Source: JACCYQ01 sp036675565
GTDB lineage: Bacteria; Bacteroidota; Bacteroidia; Chitinophagales; Chitinophagaceae
Length of the DNA: 5,153 nucleotides
Assembly (NCBI GenBank): GCA_036675565.1
Contig: JAKFER010000120.1
Coordinates: forward strand, 1-5,153
Reading direction: 5' to 3'
This document shows positions 1-4,970 of this stretch, piece after piece. The notes beneath the pieces were generated by a model. The model saw nothing but the letters and a program-made list of their open reading frames with translations. It did not search any database and was not told the DNA's origin. Within the stretch, counting starts at the first letter, position 1. Every line of letters starts with the position of its first letter. A program made the translations under genes and the position numbers.

Positions 1-116
1 GCAAGAAATTTTTTGAAGGTAAATTGGAAATCATGGCTGTATCCATGCTGGTAGCATTACTGGGCGCTTTTTTATTGATATACTTTTTGAGGAAAGGAAA
101 ATCCAAAGCTATCTAA
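1..116 (+). CDS. C-terminal end of a small membrane protein (partial, 5' end outside window)
   Basis: An open frame enters from the left edge (first full codon at position 3) and ends at TAA 114-116. The visible 37 residues are a charged stretch (KKFFEGKLEI), then one hydrophobic helix of about 20 residues (MAVSMLVALLGAFLLIYFL), then a basic tail (RKGKSKAI). The basic tail suggests that the C-terminus is cytoplasmic, by the positive-inside rule. The next gene, of the DUF420 family, starts 27 bases downstream on the same strand with no terminator between them, so the two are probably co-transcribed. DUF420 genes in Bacteroidota often lie next to cytochrome c oxidase subunit and SCO-type assembly genes. 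This fragment may therefore belong to that set, but too little is visible to name it. Confidence 0.6.
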   Translation, partial: KKFFEGKLEIMAVSMLVALLGAFLLIYFLRKGKSKAI

Positions 117-143
117 CGTTCACCCATAATAGAAAAAATATTT

Positions 144-725
144 ATGCTTCAACCGGTTTTGACAAAGAATGATGCAAGAGCCCGTTACATTATTATTACG
201 CTTTCTGTTATTGTATTTATAGCCATTATAGCATTGGGTCGCATTGAATGGAAGCCTGAACTGGGATTTGATATTCATATTTTCGCCACCATCAATGCCT
301 TTATAAATTCAACAGTAACTGTTTTATTATTGGCGGGTTTAATAGCAGTGAAAAGAAAGAAATACCTAGTGCATAAAAGATTAATGATAACAGCAATGGT
401 GCTTTCTGCCATGTTTTTAATCAGTTATGTATTGCATCATTTATTTGCAGGCAGCACATTATTTGGAGATGCAGATCATGATGGCATTGTTACAGAAGTT
501 GAAAAATTGGCTGTTGGCAATTCGCGGATGATATATTTCGTGATATTACTTACGCATATTTTATTGGCAGCGATTATTCTGCCTTTTATCTTATATACTT
601 CTTACCGGGCATTAACAGGAGAATGGGAAAAACACAAGAAGTTAGCCCGCGTTACCTGGCCTATCTGGTTTTATGTAGCCATTACAGGACCGATCATTTA
701 TTTAATGATCAGTCCTTATTATTGA
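144..725 (+). CDS. DUF420 family membrane protein (CtaM/YozB-like), probable cytochrome oxidase assembly factor
   Basis: This 193-residue protein is complete and has about five hydrophobic helices (roughly residues 15-32, 46-69, 79-97, 129-153 and 173-190). Family features are the KRKKYLVHKRLM segment (H77), H98-H99 at the end of helix 3, H138 in helix 4, and the WEKHKKLAR-TWPIW segment (H164, R169) before the last helix, which ends in YLMISPYY. The histidines are candidate metal or heme ligands. DUF420 includes CtaM of Staphylococcus aureus and YozB of Bacillus, and CtaM is needed for an active aa3-type oxidase. A role here in oxidase maturation in the cytoplasmic membrane is inferred from family and position. 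Unusually, the loop between helices 3 and 4 contains an EF-hand-like sequence (residues 109-120). ATG 144 is used: it gives a short charged N-terminus before helix 1. No clear ribosome-binding site is seen, as is usual in Bacteroidota. Confidence 0.85.
   Translation: MLQPVLTKNDARARYIIITLSVIVFIAIIALGRIEWKPELGFDIHIFATINAFINSTVTVLLLAGLIAVKRKKYLVHKRLMITAMVLSAMFLISYVLHHLFAGSTLFGDADHDGIVTEVEKLAVGNSRMIYFVILLTHILLAAIILPFILYTSYRALTGEWEKHKKLARVTWPIWFYVAITGPIIYLMISPYY
468..503 (+). other. EF-hand-type Ca2+-binding loop inside the DUF420 protein
   Basis: Codons 109-120 of the DUF420 gene encode DADHDGIVTEVE. This fits the 12-residue EF-hand loop pattern at every key position: Asp at 1, 3 and 5, Gly at 6, a hydrophobic residue at 8 (V), Thr at 9 and Glu at 12. 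It lies in the hydrophilic loop between predicted helices 3 and 4. Ca2+ binding is inferred from the pattern alone. The flanking helices of a classical EF-hand are not evident, so it may be a free-standing, dockerin-like loop. Confidence 0.6.
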
Positions 726-771
726 CAAATAATTATAAGAATTGTCCTTACGAATCCAGGTTATAAAGCCA

Positions 772-1404
772 TTACTGCTTTAATGGTTGTCCAACGGCAA
801 TGCTGCAATCATGTCCTGGTTGACCATGTGCCGGATTGAGTTTAGCAGTGGTTCCTGTTCCCGGAAATGGACTTGCAGGCTGCGTTGTCGCAGGCTGTGC
901 CGGTAAAGGGTTATTAACCGGCGTTACATTGGCAGCAGGTACTGTTGTATTTGATTTGGCTGGCGAATTAAGTGGCTGACCAACTGCAATATCACAACGA
1001 TGACCCGGTTGTCCATGTGCCGGGTTCAGTTTTCCTGATGAGGCATTGGTATTATTTGCACCTGGTAAAGTAATTGGATTAGTACTCACTGGTGTGCTGA
1101 CGGGGTTGGTTGTAACTGGTTTTGAGGCAGCAGCTGTTTTATTTAACGGGGCGCCAACAGCAATAGAACAATCATGTCCTGGTTGTCCATGTGCCGGGTT
1201 CAATTTTGCACCGGTTGTTGCTCCAATCGTTGGTTGCATCGGTAACACCGAATCAGGAACCAGGGAAACTGGTTTATTGGTATCGGGCTTATAATTTTCT
1301 AAAAGGGCAGATGAAATTTCAGGCATCTTGTTTCCATTGTCACTACTTGCATTACATGCAGATACTGCGATGGCAACTACGAAAAAGTATAATATTTTTT
1401 TCAT
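772..1404 (-). CDS. Lipoprotein with three HGQPGH-x-C repeat modules, function unknown
   Basis: The 210-residue product begins with a lipoprotein signal peptide, MKKILYFFVVAIAVSAC, with lipobox VSAC and the lipidated Cys at 17. It is therefore predicted to be membrane-anchored on the periplasmic or outer face. The mature part is low-complexity linker rich in Pro, Thr, Ala, Asn and Ser, interrupted by three 21-residue modules at residues 67-87, 125-145 and 188-208. Each reads KLNPAHGQPGH-x-C-x-IAVG-x-PL. The module resembles a short motif (NPxHGxPGHRCDI-VGxPL) that I recall from many Bacteroidota secreted proteins of unknown function. The invariant two His and one Cys per module suggest metal, heme or redox chemistry, but this is inference. 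The in-frame ATG at 1443 is rejected as the start because the promoter candidate lies inside that extension and it would bury the signal peptide. The gene converges on the DUF420 gene, and the two stops are about 46 bases apart. Confidence 0.8.
   Translation of the reverse strand: MKKILYFFVVAIAVSACNASSDNGNKMPEISSALLENYKPDTNKPVSLVPDSVLPMQPTIGATTGAKLNPAHGQPGHDCSIAVGAPLNKTAAASKPVTTNPVSTPVSTNPITLPGANNTNASSGKLNPAHGQPGHRCDIAVGQPLNSPAKSNTTVPAANVTPVNNPLPAQPATTQPASPFPGTGTTAKLNPAHGQPGHDCSIAVGQPLKQ
781..843 (-). repeat. HGQPGH-x-C module, copy 3
   Basis: This is a 63-base coding repeat giving the module at residues 188-208, ending GHDCSIAVGQPL. Only two residues follow it before the stop codon, so the module forms the extreme C-terminus of the lipoprotein. 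Confidence 0.85.
970..1032 (-). repeat. HGQPGH-x-C module, copy 2
   Basis: This is a 63-base coding repeat giving the module at residues 125-145, ending GHRCDIAVGQPL. It is the variant copy, with Arg-Cys-Asp in place of Asp-Cys-Ser around the cysteine. It is separated from copies 1 and 3 by 111 and 126 bases of Pro/Thr/Asn-rich linker. Confidence 0.85.
1144..1206 (-). repeat. HGQPGH-x-C module, copy 1
   Basis: This is a 63-base coding repeat giving the module at residues 67-87, ending GHDCSIAVGAPL. It differs from copy 3 at nine codons, eight of them synonymous. Confidence 0.85.
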
Positions 1405-1432
1405 TGAAAAAAGGTTAAGTGAATGGGGACAA

Positions 1433-1462
1433 TAAAAGTACAATTTATTATCGTGTATGCAA
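1433..1462 (-). promoter_or_regulatory. Candidate Bacteroidota-type promoter for the repeat lipoprotein
   Basis: Read on the - strand, a TTG (1462-1460) is followed after 19 bases by TACTTTTA (1440-1433). This approximates the Bacteroidota -33 TTG / -7 TAnnTTTG arrangement. Transcription would start some 20 bases before the ATG at 1404, giving a short leader. It supports the internal Met as the true start. The last base of the -7 box deviates from consensus. Confidence 0.45.
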
Positions 1463-1506
1463 GATGTTTGAACATTATCTTAACATCTGGCCAGCGCTAA
1501 AAGCTG

Positions 1507-1893
1507 TTACAGCGCCCCTTCTATAGATGGATCCCAGAAAATTTCCTTAAAATGAATTACCTGGTCATCTTTGACTTCTATCCCTTCTTTCTCAAGCAAC
1601 TCCTGCATTTTACCTGGTGTGCTGAAATGATTTTTACCAGTTAATAAGCCATTCCTGTTCACAACCCTGTGAGCCGGCACCTGAGGCTTAACCTGGTGGG
1701 CACCATTCATGGCCCAGCCAACCATCCTGGCAGACAGACGAGTCCCCAGAACTGCAGCAATAGCGCCGTAAGTACTGACCCTTCCCTTAGGAATCTGCCT
1801 TACCACTTCATAAACAAGATGGAAAAAACCATTTTCCCTGTTACCCGATGGAGATACTTGGACCAATTTGGTTTTGGGTAAAGATTTAGCCAC
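1507..1893 (-). CDS. Alkyltransferase-like protein (ATL), MGMT family without the catalytic Cys
   Basis: The 128-residue product matches the DNA-binding domain of O6-methylguanine-DNA methyltransferases. It has GRVSTYGAIAAVLG (residues 37-50, Y42 as the likely nucleotide-flipping Tyr), the ARMVGWAMN segment (residues 55-63, R56 as the likely Arg finger), and the active-site motif as PAHRV (residues 73-77), followed by NRNGLLTG. In active MGMT the motif is PCHRV, with Cys as alkyl acceptor. Here Ala74 replaces it, so direct repair is not expected. Known ATLs bind O6-alkylguanine and hand it to nucleotide excision repair; that role is inferred here. The only plausible start is GTG 1893-1891: an in-frame stop lies five codons upstream and no Met follows until residue 57. 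The GTG shares its first G with the TAG stop of the upstream gene (TAGTG), which suggests translational coupling. The length is slightly above that of typical ATLs. Confidence 0.9.
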   Translation of the reverse strand: MAKSLPKTKLVQVSPSGNRENGFFHLVYEVVRQIPKGRVSTYGAIAAVLGTRLSARMVGWAMNGAHQVKPQVPAHRVVNRNGLLTGKNHFSTPGKMQELLEKEGIEVKDDQVIHFKEIFWDPSIEGAL

Positions 1894-2093
1894 TAACTTG
1901 AATGTTTATTTGATTTGTTTTTCAACAACAAAGACTTTTTAGGCTCTGGCACATTTTGATAATTATATGGACAGTTCAAGCAACCATTTCCACAACAGTA
2001 TCCACGCTCTGAAAGGTATTTTGCTGTAAAAACAAACAACCCCTCATCATCCAGGTAATAATCCTCTCCTTCAATCATCGGCTCCTGGTTCAT
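1893..2093 (-). CDS. DUF5522 small four-cysteine protein
   Basis: This 66-residue protein has the DUF5522 signature: EGEDYYLDDEGLFVFTAKYL (residues 8-27) and then RGYCCGNGCLNCPYNY (residues 30-45). The four cysteines at 33, 34, 38 and 41 look like a small zinc or Fe-S site, which is inference. The C-terminal 20 residues are basic and Ser/Lys-rich (KKSLLLKNKSNK), so it might bind nucleic acid. The function of the family is not known to me. Its ATG at 2093 lies inside the 3' end of trmB (23-base overlap), and its stop overlaps the next gene's start by one base. Translation is therefore probably coupled on both sides, and the product may work with TrmB or the ATL. Confidence 0.85.
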   Translation of the reverse strand: MNQEPMIEGEDYYLDDEGLFVFTAKYLSERGYCCGNGCLNCPYNYQNVPEPKKSLLLKNKSNKHSS

Positions 2094-2787
2094 CTTCTTT
2101 CAAAATTAATTTTAAATCAGCATCCATTTCTTTACCTGCAAAAACTTCAGGAAGCGAAAAACAGATATAATGTATCCGGTTACTTTGGGCTATATCCAGG
2201 TTTTCATAATGAGTCTTTATCATCAATTCTTCCGGCAGATTTTCCTGCTTATACAAATCCTCAAAATCGGTATGAATGTTACAATTGAACATGATACAAA
2301 CTTCTTTGGTAAAATAATACAAATCCGGGCTGTCTGTTTTTAAATGGATCAATCCTCCTGGTTTTAAGACTTGGTGGTACCTGCGCAGGAATTGCGGATG
2401 GGTTAATCTCTTTTTCATTTTAGAAAAACGAAGCTGGGGATCTGGGAAAGTGATCCAGATTTCATCCACTTCATCTTGCTCAAAATAATCAGTGATCTTA
2501 TCAATCTGGATACGAAGAAAGGCTACATTTTTTAATGGAACAGCAAGTGCTTTCTTGGCGCCAACCCATAAACGATTACCTTTTATATCAACACCAATAA
2601 AATTTTTTTGAGGAAACCGGGAAGCTAATCCAAGAGCATATTCTCCTTTGCCGCAAGCCAGTTCAAGTGTAATAGGCTGATCGTTTTCAAAATGATGATG
2701 CCATTTTCCATTCATATTTTCCGGAAACTGCAGAACATTCGGGAAGGTTTTTATTTCGGCAAACCGGATCAATTTCTTCTGTCCCAT
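2071..2787 (-). CDS. trmB: tRNA (guanine(46)-N7)-methyltransferase TrmB
   Basis: The enzyme transfers a methyl group from S-adenosylmethionine to N7 of G46 in the tRNA variable loop, in the cytoplasm. Over 238 residues the expected elements appear in order: the SAM-binding motif ELACGKGEYALGLA (residues 42-55), the acidic ribose-binding strand FIGVDIKGNRLW (64-75), the conserved ITFPDPQLRF (112-121) followed by KKRLTHPQFL, PGGLIHLKTDS (144-153) and a C-terminal THYENLD segment in place of the common T-x-FE motif. The DPQLRF form differs from the DPWPK form of Proteobacteria and fits Bacteroidota. ATG 2787 is chosen. The frame could extend three codons to a TTG at 2796, but ATG giving MGQKKLIRFAEIKTF fits better. 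It follows the secreted-protein gene by 33 bases with no hairpin, so the two may be co-transcribed. Confidence 0.93.
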   Translation of the reverse strand: MGQKKLIRFAEIKTFPNVLQFPENMNGKWHHHFENDQPITLELACGKGEYALGLASRFPQKNFIGVDIKGNRLWVGAKKALAVPLKNVAFLRIQIDKITDYFEQDEVDEIWITFPDPQLRFSKMKKRLTHPQFLRRYHQVLKPGGLIHLKTDSPDLYYFTKEVCIMFNCNIHTDFEDLYKQENLPEELMIKTHYENLDIAQSNRIHYICFSLPEVFAGKEMDADLKLILKEDEPGADD

Positions 2788-2820
2788 ATCGGCCAAAGAT
2801 AAATAATCCTTCAGGCGTGT

Positions 2821-3213
2821 TTATGGTTTTTTTCTGCGCAGGAACATGGTTTCTCCGCCACTTTCAGTAAAGTGTGCAGGTCTTGCTTCTTGTGTAAATA
2901 CCTGCCATTTCAGCAAGTCTTCATTGATAACTATTAATAAACTTTTAACCTGTATTTGCTCTGATCCGTCTTCAACTGCAAAATCAAACCAAAGAGGATT
3001 TTTACTGGCATCCAGGTGAACTTGTGTTGCTAATTTTTTTTCATTATTATAAAATAAATAAACTGAATCGCTACCCGTAAATTCTAACCCGGAACTTGCA
3101 TCTTTTTGCAGACCTTCCCATTGGCCAATTAGCTGGGGAGGAAATTTTTTCTGAGCCGTAGCCATCACACAGAAGATGGTTGCTATACAGGCTGCTATCC
3201 ATTTCTTTTTCAT
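2821..3213 (-). CDS. Secreted small protein of unknown function (possible lipocalin-like fold)
   Basis: The 130-residue product starts with a Sec signal peptide (MKKKWIAACIATIFCVMATA, cleavage likely near ATA-QKK). It is thus periplasmic or outer-membrane associated; the Cys in the signal is not in a convincing lipobox. The mature part of about 110 residues begins PPQLIGQWEGLQKD and continues as alternating hydrophobic/polar strands (VYLFYNNEKK, PLWFDFAVED, KSLLIVINEDLLKWQVF), ending FLRRKKP. The IGxWEG opening and strand pattern recall lipocalin-like or calycin beta-barrels, but I cannot assign a family with confidence. A second in-frame ATG at 3222 would add only MRI and cannot be excluded. 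It is the first gene of the leftward cluster and diverges from the oxidoreductase gene. A Trp- and Phe-rich small barrel could bind a ligand, but no partner is evident. Confidence 0.72.
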   Translation of the reverse strand: MKKKWIAACIATIFCVMATAQKKFPPQLIGQWEGLQKDASSGLEFTGSDSVYLFYNNEKKLATQVHLDASKNPLWFDFAVEDGSEQIQVKSLLIVINEDLLKWQVFTQEARPAHFTESGGETMFLRRKKP

Positions 3214-3310
3214 AATCCTCATTTTCTATAATGTAATCAGAATTTATGCCACGCCCTGTAAGCCGGATTTCCAAGGCATTGTTTTTTTGAACACTTTAAA
3301 AATGTTTTTT
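3214..3310. promoter_or_regulatory. Divergent intergenic region between the leftward cluster and the oxidoreductase gene
   Basis: These 97 bases must carry the promoters for both directions unless transcription enters from elsewhere. I looked for the TTG / TAnnTTTG pair on both strands. The rightward side offers TTG at 3279-3281 but no well-spaced -7 box. The leftward side has only partial matches (TACATTAT, TAAATTCT). The region just before the rightward gene is T-rich, with two runs of six or seven T. No operator-like inverted repeat stands out. Confidence 0.35.
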
Positions 3311-4837
3311 ATGAAAAGAGATGGTACGCTAAAAAGTTTATGGCAGGAAATTCCGGAATACACTCCTGGTAATATCGCAATGGCGAATACACTTTATGAT
3401 GTAATTATAGTGGGTGGAGGCATTACCGGTGTTTCAACCGCATTACAACTTCAAAAGGCGGGAAAACAATGCCTGCTTGCTGAAGCGCACAATATAGGTT
3501 ATGGAACAACAGGTGGCACAACCGCTCATCTGAATACTTTATTGGACACCAGTTACAACAGGATAGAAAAAAATTTTGGGGAAGATTCTGCTCAGTTGGT
3601 TGCAGTAATGACAAGAGAAGCAATTGATTTGATCAAAAGAAATGTGGATGAATATAATATTGAATGTGATTTTAGAGAACAACCAGGTTATTTATATGCT
3701 GAAAATGAAGACCAGGTAAAAGAGCTTGAAGAAATTTATGAAGCTTCAAAAAGAGCAGGGATCCAGGTTGACTGGACCAATGATATTCCCGTTCCCTATG
3801 CTTTTATCAAAGCACTTGTTTTTGAAAGGCAGGCTTCCATTCATCCAACAAAATATTTATTCGGCATTGCCAAAGCATTTGAAGATGCCGGGGGTATCAT
3901 ATTACAGCATAGCCGCGTAGTTTCAGTAGACGAAGGTGAAATTTTAACTGTAACAATGAATAACGAAACCTACCAGGGAAGAAACCTTGTTTATGCTACA
4001 CATATTCCACCGGGTGTGAACCTGCTTCATTTCAGGTGTGCGCCTTACCGCAGTTATGCATTGGCGTTAAAATTAAATAACGATGACTATCCCCAGGGAT
4101 TGGCTTATGACATGCAGGATCCTTTTCATTATTTCAGAACGCATACCAGTAATGGCGAAAAATTCCTGGTGGTTGGTGGAGAAGATCATAAGACAGGCCA
4201 TGAAGAAAATACGGAAGCATGTTTTACAAGACTGGAAAGTTATTGCCGTGCGCATTATGATGTTTCGGAAGTAAGTTTCAAATGGTCATCGCAATATTTT
4301 GAACCAACGGACGGACTTCCATACATAGGCGAATTGCCAGGGCATGGTGAAAATATGTTTGTAGCAACCGGTTTTAGCGGTAACGGTATTACCTGGGGTA
4401 CCGCTTCATCCATCATACTTACAGAGATGATGGCAACCGGTAACAGTGGCGAGTATGTTGAATTGTTTGACCCTTCCCGTATAAAGATGGTTGCAGGTTT
4501 TGCCAATTTTGTAAAAGAATCAGCAGATGTAGTTGGTCAATTGATTGGTAAACTATTACCGGGAGAAAAGCTTCCTTCATTTTCTGACCTGGCACATAAC
4601 GAAGCCCGTGTTGTAAAACATGATGGACATACACTGGCGATTTATAAAGATCATAACGGTGAACTACATGCGCTGAATGCCGCCTGCACACATATTAAAT
4701 GCAATGTTGCATGGAACAATGCAGAGCAAAGCTGGGATTGCCCCTGTCATGGCTCAAGGTTTTCCATTGATGGTGAGGTGTTAACGGCGCCTGCCAGGAA
4801 AGATATGGAAGTGATAGATTTAAGAAAAGATGCCTAG
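3311..4837 (+). CDS. FAD-dependent oxidoreductase (DAO fold) with C-terminal Rieske [2Fe-2S] domain
   Basis: The 508-residue product has two domains. Residues about 29-390 form an FAD-binding DAO-type amine/amino-acid oxidase domain. It contains the dinucleotide motif DVIIVGGGITG (30-40), E58 at the end of the second strand (LLAEAHNIGYGTTGGTTAHL), WSSQYFEPTDGLPYIGELPG (325-344) and the flavin-contacting ATGFSGNGITWG (352-363). Residues about 430-505 form a Rieske domain: box I CTHIKC (C459, H461, C464) and box II CPCHGS (C477, C479, H480). C459, H461, C477 and H480 are the expected cluster ligands. C464 and C479 match the disulfide pair of bc1/b6f-type Rieske proteins, suggesting a relatively high potential. 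No signal peptide is seen, so it is probably cytoplasmic. The substrate is unknown. ATG 3311 (MKRDGTLKSLWQ) is chosen, with ATG 3302 three codons upstream as an alternative. Extending the frame back to 3176 would overlap the divergent gene. Confidence 0.9.
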   Translation: MKRDGTLKSLWQEIPEYTPGNIAMANTLYDVIIVGGGITGVSTALQLQKAGKQCLLAEAHNIGYGTTGGTTAHLNTLLDTSYNRIEKNFGEDSAQLVAVMTREAIDLIKRNVDEYNIECDFREQPGYLYAENEDQVKELEEIYEASKRAGIQVDWTNDIPVPYAFIKALVFERQASIHPTKYLFGIAKAFEDAGGIILQHSRVVSVDEGEILTVTMNNETYQGRNLVYATHIPPGVNLLHFRCAPYRSYALALKLNNDDYPQGLAYDMQDPFHYFRTHTSNGEKFLVVGGEDHKTGHEENTEACFTRLESYCRAHYDVSEVSFKWSSQYFEPTDGLPYIGELPGHGENMFVATGFSGNGITWGTASSIILTEMMATGNSGEYVELFDPSRIKMVAGFANFVKESADVVGQLIGKLLPGEKLPSFSDLAHNEARVVKHDGHTLAIYKDHNGELHALNAACTHIKCNVAWNNAEQSWDCPCHGSRFSIDGEVLTAPARKDMEVIDLRKDA

Positions 4838-4852
4838 TTTTTAATTAAAATT

Positions 4853-4891
4853 TTAAATGCCCGGTAATTACAAAAGATGCCGGGCATTTGT
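4853..4891 (+). terminator. Hairpin terminator after the oxidoreductase gene
   Basis: A perfect 10-base inverted repeat, AAATGCCCGG (4855-4864) and CCGGGCATTT (4880-4889), can extend inward by a U-G and an A-U pair, leaving a loop of about 11 bases. It starts 17 bases after the stop codon. The downstream T run is short (TTTG, then T-rich sequence from 4900), so termination is likely but not of textbook form. Because the arms are symmetric, it would also form on the other strand. Confidence 0.8.
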
Positions 4892-4970
4892 ATGCATATG
4901 TTTTATTTTGTTAAGCTATCATTCTAAACAGAACTCTTTTTGATCGTATCTTGAAGGATAAATCTTCATC

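Noticed and set aside
724..746. GACAA / TTGTC inverted repeat between the converging genes as a bidirectional terminator.
   Set aside because: Only five pairs with a 13-base loop and no T run; too weak to call.
781..1206. Three similar 63-base stretches with 111- and 126-base spacers, as a CRISPR-like or non-coding repeat array.
   Set aside because: The units are in frame in a clear lipoprotein gene, and most differences between copies 1 and 3 are synonymous. The repeat is at protein level, with only three units and too-long spacers.
1046..1418. Open frames on the + strand across the repeat lipoprotein (for example 1046-1294 and 1191-1418).
   Set aside because: They are antisense to a gene with clear signal peptide and repeated modules and show no recognisable domain. 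The apparent Cys/Gly/Pro richness comes from the complement of the modules.
1405..1443. A 13-codon extension of the repeat lipoprotein to an upstream ATG.
   Set aside because: It places a non-signal stretch before a good lipoprotein signal peptide and covers the promoter candidate.
1487..1498. Adjacent small palindromes CTGGCCAG and AGCGCT downstream of the ATL gene.
   Set aside because: Short self-complementary words without a T tract or a credible hairpin loop; likely chance.
2788..2796. A TTG start three codons upstream for trmB.
   Set aside because: A conventional ATG at 2787 gives the expected N-terminus; nothing favours the TTG.
3071..3274. A 67-codon - strand frame overlapping the start of the secreted-protein gene.
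   Set aside because: It lies in another frame of a gene with a good signal peptide, has no signature of its own, and reaches into the divergent promoter region.
3176..3310. An in-frame 45-codon N-terminal extension of the FAD-Rieske protein with a hydrophobic stretch (HFFFIILIFYNVI).
   Set aside because: It overlaps the start and signal peptide of the divergent gene on the other strand. The hydrophobic run is explained as the complement of that region, and MKRDGTLKSLWQ is a sensible start.
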